Source: Gymnogyps californianus (taxonomy: Eukaryota > Chordata > Aves > Accipitriformes > Cathartidae). Taken from it: 64,000 nucleotides of DNA. The position numbers were made by a program, and so were the translations under genes. The notes under the pieces are model-generated. The model saw nothing but the letters and a program-made list of their open reading frames with translations, was not told where the DNA came from and ran no database searches. Shown here in pieces: positions 35,001 through 44,111 of the stretch. How positions within the stretch are numbered: the first letter of the stretch is position 1; each line of letters begins with the position of its first letter. The stretch is from the NCBI RefSeq assembly GCF_018139145.2, contig NC_059476.1:16303543-16367542 (forward strand). Direction: 5' to 3'.

Positions 35001-35094
35001 AAAAGGCCCCCACCGCAGCACACAAAGCACCCTGGACCAGAGGGTGCTCCTCTCTATTGACTGGCTTGCAGACTCAGGGGGACAGCCAGAGAAG

Positions 35095-35120
35095 TAATAA
35101 TTAGCTGCAGTTAATTATTA
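35095..35120. promoter_or_regulatory. Palindromic homeodomain-type element
   Basis: TAATAATTA (35095-35103) and TAATTATTA (35112-35120) are exact inverted copies flanking GCTGCAGT. Each arm contains the TAATTA core bound by LIM-homeodomain and other Q50 homeodomain proteins. Function is inferred. Confidence 0.5.
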
Positions 35121-36338
35121 CAAAATGACAAACTTGATGCAAGCTGCAAGGCGGCGCTATCCGCAAAGCACTGGGTGAGGAGAGCCCAGGCCGGGACGTG
35201 GATTTGGGGGTCGAGGCTCAGAGCGGTCCCGTAGCTTCAGCTCTGCTGGAGCCCTGGGTCTCCCGAGAAGACATGCTGTGGAGCCGGGTACTCAGCGGGG
35301 ATCTGGGAGGACCTCGCTGCTCTGCGGTGACCCTAGGGGCAGCAGAAGTCTCCCTTTCCCGTTCAGGCCTTCAGATGATTCAGACACACGGACGGAGATT
35401 TCTCCGGGCGGGAAACCAGGAGAAGAGCACGCCCTGCCAATTGCAAAACAGCCTGAAAATTGAATCACATCCAAGGCTGCAAGACCCAGATGCAATCCCA
35501 CAGATAACCCAGTTTCAGCTCCACTACTATCAACTTACCACGAGGCAGTCATTTCCTGCGACTCTTGGGGAAATATCCCACTGTCCCTAATTACTCCTTT
35601 CGGCTCGCCGTCTCAAAGACGATTCATAATCAAACACTGCCGGTTTCAGCCTCAGGAATGCACCTTTCACATTTTCGGCCGCTTTCCCTCTCACCCAGAC
35701 CCCTGCACCCTGGGGCCCTGCCACCCTGAGGGGCTCCTGCGGCAACCGGGCTCCCGTCCCTCCCGTAGCACACAGCAGGGCAGCATTGGCAAACAAACAA
35801 ATGACACGGTGTGGGAACCACGGGGCTGGAAAATAAACCCTTGTCAGCATCCCGTGAAAAAACAGCCTGCCGACAAACTAGGATTTTCATCTTCAAAGGT
35901 TTTTTAGGCTCTGCAGCAGCAAGAAAAAATTCACAGCCATAGCCAGCCACAGCGATGGCCCTGCAGAGCATGCAGCCAGCACCTCTGCTCCTGCTCCCGG
36001 CTCCTTGCCTGCCATGCACGTGGTGGAGCAAAACCACACGGCTCCGCACGGCGTTGTGGGGCTGCTGCTCGGGGCAGCCCTCCGCAGGGACAGGATCTGC
36101 CCGGGAGGGCTGGAGCCGAGAGCTGCAGGGCAGGGAAGCGGCAGGCGAGAGGCTGAGGTCTGCCCCTCCGTCCGCAAAGGGGGATCCCCGGGCTGATCCC
36201 CCGGACCCGCAGGACCCCCAAGCACTGCCGCCTCGGAGAGCGGGAGGCTGTCAGCCCCCACGTGGCGCATGGAGATTCGCGATCCCGGAATGCAACGCTC
36301 CACCTCGCTCCCCGCCGCTGCCAACGGCGCCGAGTGCT

Positions 36339-36358
36339 GCACGCTGGGACGCGTAGTC
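36339..36358 (-). promoter_or_regulatory. ZNF143/SBS-like element in an intronic CpG island
   Basis: The minus strand reads GACTACGCGTCCCAGCGTGC, close to the ACTACAATTCCCAGCATGC class of promoter motif. It sits in a CpG-rich stretch (about 36.0-36.6 kb) within the LDB1 intron, so an alternative promoter is plausible. Confidence 0.45.
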
Positions 36359-39099
36359 TCTGGAGACGGCGGCCCCACCGCCGACAGCCGCCTCGCTCCA
36401 TGTTGCGTCCTAGGTGGAGCCCCGCAGCCCTGGCAGCCGGCCAGCCACCCGCTCCGGGGCGGGGGGGGGAAAGCTGGATAATTCCCGCTGCTAGGATGCG
36501 GTGGGAGCTGGCGCCTTCCAGCTGGCTGTGCTGGGGCGGCACATGCCCGGGGGCAAACCTCGACGCTGGGGTGCAGCGCTCGCCCCAAGGTCCGGACCAC
36601 TCACAGATGCCCACAGAGGGGAGGGACAGTGCGAACATGGTGGGAACCTGCTCGCTGCAGCTTGCAAAGTACCTCCGTCGCTTCTTCGAGCTGTCAGGGC
36701 AAGCCTCTGCCTCCCCTGCTCAGGCTGAACTTCTCTCTCTTTAGGACTTGGTTTAAGAGGTGACACGGGAGCGGCTGAGCGAAGGACGGGGCGGGCCGCT
36801 GGCAGCACTGGGGACAGAGCAAATGCTTGTGGTTGCCGGACTCACACGGCACCACTGCACTGGCAGCATGTGCTCTCGCTGGCGTCAGGGCTTTGGACAA
36901 CCAGCGCAGGATGGGGCCAAAACCCCGGGAGCAAAGGGACAGGGTCCAGCTGAGCACACCTGCCTGGTGCTCCAGAGGCACGAGCAACCCAGCCCGAGCT
37001 CCCAGCCCCAGCAGCGCAGCGCTGTAGAAACCATCTCCACCATTGCAGCACAGCCGCGGGGAAATCCTCTTGGCCGGGCATCCCTGGTCGCAACAGCAGT
37101 CCGCCCAAAACAACAGCAACCAGTGGGGCAGCAAACCTCATCGCGGCAAGCATTGCAACCCACGAACACACGCACGCGGTGCAAACAACAGTGGGAGCAC
37201 CCCGTCCCTGGGTCGCTCGGAGGACGGGAGGTTTCCAAGGCAGAGGGCCAGGAGAAGCGCTGCGGCTGCTCTGCCACCACGCAGAACCTGGGGTTCCTAT
37301 TTTTTACGCAGACCTCAAGCTCATGCCGGTGCAGAGCTGCAAGCATGCAGAAGCTGGGAGAGACCACTTAGGGACAAGCGCTGCTGCCACCCTGCCAGCC
37401 ACGGGACAGGGAAGGGACCCTGGGGCTGGGCTGGTCCACCTCACCCCCCGGCTCCTGCATCTCGAGGGGCTGGGGAGGCTCGGGGCTACCAGCTCTCACT
37501 ACTCTCCCAAAAGAAGCTGAAAGGGGCTCCAGGTCCCCAGCCCAGGGCACCTTTACTTGCAAATGAACTTCTGCGGCTTTTCACAAGCCTCTTCCTACTT
37601 TACATGGACTGTGACCTGCTGCGGGTGAGGGGAAAAGTCTCCACCAAACGACAGCAAAAACCCTGTATCACCAAACCCTCCAACGCCAGCCCGTCCCCCC
37701 TCGGATCACAACTTTTCTTTCCCTTTTTGAAGCAACACAGCTTGCGTGTTGTTCTGCTTAGCACTTCTCTCCCCAGTCTTTAAGGTGTGCTCAGATCACA
37801 GACCTGGGATTTCTACAAAATCAGGAGGGCAGAGACCACGTTCGGTTCTCCCTCAGTGAAAACCACAATTTTCCCACAACAGGAATGCTCCAAAACCTGA
37901 GGCTTTAAAGAAGGAATAAGGACATCCAAATTTATCCGTACTTACAACAGAAGCGGTAAGAGCTGATACCTGACCAGTGCTGGAGAAGTCGCTGCAAAAC
38001 TGCCAAGCCAAGGTGCTACCGAAAGCACGGGGAGAACAAACTGGGGAGACCCTGGGAAGGGGTGTTTGCTCCCATGCCTGCCTGACCCGCCGGGCACCCA
38101 CGAGGCAGCTCAGACCCTCCTGGTGAGAAAGAAGCAGCCAGGGGTTTGCAATGCGGGGAGGGTGCATCGCTCCGTGCCCCAGAAGGCGATTCCGTTCAGC
38201 CTCCAAGCCCTTTGCTCGCACCTCACTCAGGGATCGGCCGCCACCTCTCATTCGGGCTCCTGCTGCGGCACCAGCCTTGGCAGAAGCCGGTGGCTGCTCC
38301 ACGGGCTCCTGCTGCGGCGCCTGGCCCCTGCCAGCCGGTGCTCCAGTGAGGGGATCGGGAGCTGCCTGAGCTGAGGCAGCCCTGGCAGCGCTGCCCTGGG
38401 GTGCTTATCTTATTGCCCATCCTGGGCGGGTGGGCTGGCAGGGACCACTGGAGGTCAGAGCCCGGCCAGCTGCCCGAGATCAGGGCAGCCTGCCACAGCA
38501 CGCTCTCCCGGGAGCGCTTCAGGGGAACACCCCCCCCCCCCCCGATAAGACACCCCTCCGCAGCCCCGGCATGCATGCCAATTCCCAAGCTGGAGCTGCA
38601 GCACTGAGTTTCCCCCGGCCCCGAGGATGCTGCACACACCCCCAGCCTGGCCCCCCACTCCAGCTGCCCCGGGCCGAGCCGGTGCTTTGTCTGCCAGGGA
38701 GGATGAGCCCCCTGAGCCCATGGCCTCCTGAGCCCGGACCCCCCAGCAGGGCAGCTCCTGCAAGAAGATGCGTGGGCCCCCCTGCATTTGCACCCCTTGG
38801 ACCTTTTATTCCCTCCGAGGCACCCGTGGGAGGCTGGCGGGACCCTCCGAGCCACGGGCAAGGACGAAGTTGCAGCAGGCAGTGAGGGGAGGCGAGCGTG
38901 CAGCCCCCAGAGCCGGGCACTGGCCCCACAGCCCCTGTGACAGCACACGCAGGGGGGATCGGGAGGGCGCAGGGCAGCTGTCAGGGGGCTCGGGCAGGGG
39001 AAGGAGCCGGGGGAAGAACAAAGGGAGCTGCGGGCTGGGATGGAGCAGGGCACGGAGGGGCATGGGGGCTGCCGGCAGCACCCCGCGGGGCTGGAGGTG

Positions 39100-39330
39100 C
39101 CTCTCCAAAAGCCAAGACCTGGGGGATGGAGAGGGGAGCCAGGGGCACAGGCAGGGAGGCGGGGAACAGGCAGGGGAGCTGGTGGGAGGGAACAAGCTGG
39201 GGGGCCAGGGATGCACAGGGGAGCTGGGGGAGAGGAGAGGGACGGGGAGCTGGGTAGGGATGGAGAGAGGAGCTAGGGAGGGAGAGGGGAGCTGGGGACA
39301 GGGATGGAGCTGGAGCGGGGGGAGAAGGGG
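39100..39330. repeat. Diverged G-rich minisatellite-like tract
   Basis: The core GGGGAGCTGG (with variants) recurs several times among purine-rich spacers just downstream of LDB1 exon 1 (minus-strand sense). Plus-strand G-runs could form quadruplexes. Unit length is irregular. Confidence 0.55.
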
Positions 39331-39595
39331 CGGGCGGGCAGGCGGGCAGGGGAAGCAGAGGGGGCAGGCAGGCAGGGGCTGCAGCGGGGATCCCGGGCTG
39401 TATGGGGGGCCGGGCGGGGAGCGGCGGCGCGGTGCGGCCGCGCACAACTTCGCAGGCGCGGGGGCGGCGCGGGCGGGACCCAGCCCTCCCTCCGCCGCCC
39501 AGAGCGGGGCCGCCACCGGGGGTGGGGGGGGCAGGCCAGGCCGGGACCGGGAAACTTCCGAGGGGGGGTGGGAGGGGGGGGGCGGGGTGACTCAC

Positions 39596-39800
39596 GGCGC
39601 TGGCGGCGGGCGGGGGTCCGGCGGCGGCGCGGGCGGCGGGCGGGCGGCGGGCGGGCGCTGGGCCGCCGCGGGGGCGGGGCGGGCGGGGCGCGGGGCGGGG
39701 CGGGGGCGCTTCCTTTGTCTGCGCCGCGGCCGGGACCACAATGGCTGCGGCGGCGGCGGCGACCGCTCCCCCCGCACCGATTTCCCCCCCCCCGCCCCCC
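39596..39800 (-). promoter_or_regulatory. LDB1: LDB1 CpG-island promoter and putative non-coding first exon
   Basis: The densest CpG island of the window spans about 39.3-39.8 kb and contains many GC boxes. The minus strand reads CGCC then GTGAGT at 39595, a good splice donor. The exon upstream of it has no ATG, so it would be 5' UTR. Assignment to LDB1 is by position and orientation; the transcription start is unknown. Confidence 0.55.
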
Positions 39801-40244
39801 CCAACACCGCCCCGGCCCCTCGCTGCCTGGGGGTGGGGAAGTGGGTGCCCACGGACCGGGGGTGACGGCCAATAAAAGGGGGTCCCCGGAGAGCTGCCCC
39901 CCACCCACCCCCCGTACCAGCGCTCCCCGGGATGCGGGATGCAGGAGCCGGGTCCCGCTGAGGAACTCGGCACCAGCCGGGGAAGGGTTTCCTCCCCCTG
40001 CGAAAGTTTCAATAAAAATAGACCTTTTCCCTAGTTTGGTTTGGGGTTTTCTTGGAAGTTTTTCAGAATTTTTCTTTCTGAAACTTGTTTCCCTTTCCCC
40101 CAGTTTCTGGCGAGGAAAAAAAATACAACCGTCGTTTGGGAGGGGGTATTAAAACCAAAATGCACTGGCTTGCAATTGCCAGCAGACCCAAAAGGTCTCC
40201 TTTCCTTGACAAAACTCCAACCTCTTCCAATTAGGAGTTTTTAC

Positions 40245-40293
40245 AAAAATTTCCATTTTTGTAAAAAAATTTCCATTATGAAAATTTCCATTA
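40245..40293. repeat. Three clustered copies of AAAATTTCCATT
   Basis: Copies lie at about 40246, 40267 and 40281 with spacers of only a few bases. It reads as a local duplication; the reverse strand carries AATGGAAATTTT. Confidence 0.8.
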
Positions 40294-41116
40294 CAAAAAG
40301 ATCCCATTTTTTCCATTCCTCCCTTGCTGCACACCTGCCCCTTGCGAGCTCCTGCTCCCTGCCCTGGCAAATCAGACTGGCACAGACCTATGCTCCCAAC
40401 CCAGCTGGAGAGCCCGTGGGCAGCAGGGACATGAGCCGGAACCCCAGAGCCCAGCCTGGGTTGTCGTGTCGTGTGTGTCCCCCCCCGAGCCCCAACAGCC
40501 CTCGGCTCCAGGTGGGAGAGCCGGGCTCGGCACGCGGGGCTGTCGCAGGCACGCACACGTTGGTGCATCTCACCCTGCACACGCGGGCTGGCGTGCACGC
40601 TGACGGGCCGGCATGCACTTGCACGTCTCCCCAAACGCCTCCCGGCACACCCCCGGCCGGGTGTGCACCCACGCCCGGGGCACGCACACCTTCCCACGCT
40701 CCCACGGCCAGGCGCGCACCTCGTCCCCTCCCCAAAACAGCAGCTGTGGGGTAACACAGGCACAACCAGTCGGGTCCCGCCAAGCACGCTTGTCCCCCGA
40801 CAGTGCATGCATGGCGGGCGCAAAACCTCAGCCACGAGGTTTTGGGGATGTCCTCCCCTCCGTGCCCGTGCACCCCCAAAGCCCTGCAGCTGAGGACAGG
40901 GGACAGCCCCCTGCTCCCCAACCCAGCGTGCTGCCGGCTGGGACCAGCGCCGAAGAGGGACAGGCAGTAGCGGCTCTGCAGCAGCATCCCCCTGCTCCTG
41001 TCCCCCGTTCCCCTAGGCTGAGCAAGGCTCCATCCCCATGCTGGTCATCATGCCATCGTGCCTAACTTCCCCTTGCAGGCTAACCTGCAGTGAGCACCAC
41101 CTTCCAGGGGCACGTG

Positions 41117-41181
41117 GATAAACAGAGCAAAACTCTTTGTAAAACCCAGATAAACAGAGAGAAAAACTCACTGTAAACCCA
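41117..41181. repeat. Two-unit direct repeat (~33 bp) beside the assembly gap
   Basis: GATAAACAGAGCAAAACTC and GATAAACAGAGAGAAAAACTC start units at 41117 and 41149, each ending GTAAAACCCA or GTAAACCCA. CTGTAAACCC recurs on the far side of the gap near 41,780. Confidence 0.75.
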
Positions 41182-41237
41182 AAAACCTCGGTGAAACCCT
41201 GCTCTGCGAAAGGCACGCGCACTGGAGGTACCACGCT

Positions 41238-41737
41238 NNNNNNNNNNNNNNNNNNNNNNNNNNNNNNNNNNNNNNNNNNNNNNNNNNNNNNNNNNNNNNN
41301 NNNNNNNNNNNNNNNNNNNNNNNNNNNNNNNNNNNNNNNNNNNNNNNNNNNNNNNNNNNNNNNNNNNNNNNNNNNNNNNNNNNNNNNNNNNNNNNNNNNN
41401 NNNNNNNNNNNNNNNNNNNNNNNNNNNNNNNNNNNNNNNNNNNNNNNNNNNNNNNNNNNNNNNNNNNNNNNNNNNNNNNNNNNNNNNNNNNNNNNNNNNN
41501 NNNNNNNNNNNNNNNNNNNNNNNNNNNNNNNNNNNNNNNNNNNNNNNNNNNNNNNNNNNNNNNNNNNNNNNNNNNNNNNNNNNNNNNNNNNNNNNNNNNN
41601 NNNNNNNNNNNNNNNNNNNNNNNNNNNNNNNNNNNNNNNNNNNNNNNNNNNNNNNNNNNNNNNNNNNNNNNNNNNNNNNNNNNNNNNNNNNNNNNNNNNN
41701 NNNNNNNNNNNNNNNNNNNNNNNNNNNNNNNNNNNNN
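41238..41737. other. Assembly gap of exactly 500 N
   Basis: Unknown bases. The round size suggests a placeholder or rounded estimate. It lies between the LDB1 and PPRC1 promoters and could hide an upstream LDB1 exon. Confidence 1.
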
Positions 41738-43690
41738 TGCAGTATGTGCATTTTCCTTTCTGCATGTTGTTTGTTTTTCCTGTAAACCCGCAGGAGTGCC
41801 TGGTGCTCCCCCTGTGCCGGGAGAACACCCCTGCCGTGGGTTGTACTGGGGGAGGGAGGCACCTGCATGTGTATTTCCCTCTGGTCGCACCCCAGGGACC
41901 CCATGCGCAGAGGATATGGTCCCATGTGCAGGACTCAGATCAGGCTAGGCTTGCTCTGTGAGGGATCGGCCTCGCAGTGCTGCAGGGTCCTGCCGCACGC
42001 AGGGATGGAGTGATTAGGCAGGTCACTGCACGCCCTGGATGCACCCCAGGGAGAGGACATGGAGGGAGAGGAAGGTTCGGAGCAGGAAAGCTGTGGGGCT
42101 CTGAGGGCAACATCGCTCCGCATCCCTGTCGGCAGGTCCCTGGATGCCGGGTCACAGCTGGCTTCTCCTCAGGCTGGTGGAGAGACACGGGCTTTTCCAA
42201 AGTGTCTTGTTCCTTGCTTTAGGCGTGCTGAGCTCAGGAGAAGCAAAGCGTCTTTCAGAGGGGCAAGCGCTCCTGGGTCGCAGATGGAGCCCAGAGCGCC
42301 TGCCCAGGCTTCCCTGCTTCCTCTGCAGTGCCAGGGGCGAGCGCTGGCCCGAGGAGCCTGTTGTTACAACCAGCACAACCTCCCGCGCCCGGCACCCCAG
42401 GGGCGTGCTCACATCCCCCCTTACCAACGTGTGTGCACGACCCAGCGGGTGCTCTCCAGTGCTCATGCGCTGGCCCACAGCCCTGGAGGAGGACCCAGTT
42501 GCCGGGCTGCTGCCTAGGTGGCGTTTTGGCCGGCCAAGGGTGTCAGTGAGGGGCTTGGAAGGTGCTACGGGCTTGTTGGAGGAGGAGGGGAGCAGCTCCC
42601 CTAGGCGAAAGCCTGTTTGTTGCTAGGGAGGAGCAGCCCCCGCGAGGCAGGAGGTGACGTGGGACGAGCAATCGCAGATGAAAGTCCCTCGTGGCAGGGG
42701 TGGAAGGAGGGAGAGCAACAGGATGAGGCTCTGCGTGTCAGACATGCCCCAGCTCAGTGACCAGGCACGCAAGGCTGAATAAAGCGGCTCTGTTCTGTGG
42801 GATATTCCCAAGAGAATCTGGCCTGGGCAGGTCTGTACCCCCAGGGACTGACGGAGAGGCCAGGACAATTAGCCCCTGCCAGGCGAATCCTGCACCACAG
42901 AGTTCCTACCAGCATGTCCACACTGCACTTTGCTGCTGTGAGCACATCCCCACGCCCCACGAGATGATCCTGCTGTCTGGGAGCCGGAGGAAGAGCCACA
43001 GGAGGTGACAGCACCCAAAGGGGCTCTGGGCTTACCGACCGGGGGTACCAGACCAGAGCCAGGCCGAGAGCCGTGCACACCGGCATCCCCTGCCCCTCCT
43101 GGGGGAGCCGGGCTGGACCACAGCTGTGTCAAGCGAGCCGAGTTTGGTTTCCTCCCATCCCTTGCGTCCTCCAGGCGATTTTCGGCGTGCCAGCTCCGGA
43201 GAGCTGTGTGAGCCCCAGCACAGGCTGTTACTTGGTACCCCGTCCTGCCCGCGGCCGCGCCAGGCGGCTGCAGGGCAGCTCACGGTGCCCGTCCTGCCTT
43301 TCACCCCTGACGGTTTTTTGCGTTCCCCCTGCCGGCCACACGCGCGTGTCGCCCCCATCCACCCCACGCGAGGTGTGGCTCGGTGAAGCACCGTTGGCGC
43401 TGCTGCAAAGGCACCTCCCGGCGCAGGGCAGGCTCGCAGCCGGCGGACAGCGAGCCGCGGCCCGGCGCTGCTCCTGCAGCAGCTCCGTCCCCGCCTCCCG
43501 GGAGCCCAGGGGCCCACGCGGGGCCCCCGCCAGCCCCCCGGGACGCCGGAGGCCGCCGCGCCCACGTGTGCGGCAGAGCCGGCAGCGGGGCGGACCCGCC
43601 GGCACCGCGGGAAAACGCGCGGCCGCCCGCCCCGATTGGGCGCTTCCCGCCAGTGACGCCCGCTCCGCCCGCCCGCGGCGCGCCGCAGGG
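41738..43690. other. Spacer between gap and PPRC1 promoter
   Basis: Frames here show no family resemblance and I see no coherent exon structure. CpG content rises from about 43.2 kb towards the PPRC1 start. Confidence 0.5.
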
Positions 43691-43978
43691 CGGGGCCGAC
43701 CCTCCTCGCCCTCGCCCGCATCAAAGATGGCGGCGAAGCTCGAGGGCCTGCCCGCCCTCAAGATGGCCGCCCGCCCCCCCGCGGCCGGGCGCCCCCGCAG
43801 GCCGGCGTCTTCCCTTCGGCGCGCCGCCGGCGGCGAAGGGGTGCGCTCCCGGCCTGCCCCGCGCGGGGCGGGGCGGGGCGGCGCGGTGGCCGCCGGGAGC
43901 TGTAGTGCGGGGCGGGCGGCGGTCACGTGCCGCGCCCGGCAGTGGCCGCGCTGGGAGCGGAGGCGCCAAGATGGCGGC
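43690..43978 (+). promoter_or_regulatory. PPRC1: PPRC1 CpG-island promoter with YY1, ZNF143-like and E-box motifs
   Basis: YY1-type AAGATGGCGGC occurs at 43724-43734 and 43968-43978, the latter including the PPRC1 ATG, with a variant AAGATGGCCGC at 43760-43770. GGGAGCTGTAGT at 43895-43906 resembles a reversed ZNF143/SBS motif. CACGTG at 43924-43929 is a perfect E-box (USF/MYC/TFE class). GC boxes (GGGGCGGGGC) lie near 43,865-43,880. No TATA box is seen. Confidence 0.7.
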
Positions 43979-44111
43979 GCTGCGGGGCGGAGCGGTGCCC
44001 GCCGCGGCCGGGGCCGGGGTCGGCGGCGCCGCGGCCGGGGCCGCTCCGCGAGGGCTGGCGGGCGGCGGAGCCCCGCGCGAGCCGTCCCTGCGCGCCGGCA
44101 GCCCCCTGCAG
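43971..44111 (+). CDS. PPRC1: PPRC1 first coding exon
   Basis: ATGGCGGCGCTGCGG opens a 47-codon Ala/Gly-rich exon ending CTGCAG then GTAGGC. Human PPRC1 also starts MAA... with a Gly/Pro-rich first exon. It ends in phase 0, which does not match the phase of the next recognised exon. Confidence 0.7.

Larger units (their letters stand above)
29904..39595 (-). other. LDB1: LDB1 large 5' intron (9.7 kb) with AT-rich islands and a second CpG island
   Basis: No coding exon was recognised. Against a GC-rich background there are AT-rich islands at about 31,800-32,160, 32,560-32,760, 35,085-35,150 and 35,590-35,930, which look like candidate conserved non-coding elements. A CpG-rich patch lies at about 36,000-36,600. 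Named motifs are listed separately. The intron's 5' boundary assumes first exon usage at 39,596. Confidence 0.5.
39850..41237. other. Non-coding spacer upstream of LDB1
   Basis: No exon was recognised. The 40.0-40.3 kb part is AT-rich and contains a short triple repeat; 40.4-41.0 kb is GC-rich. Confidence 0.5.
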
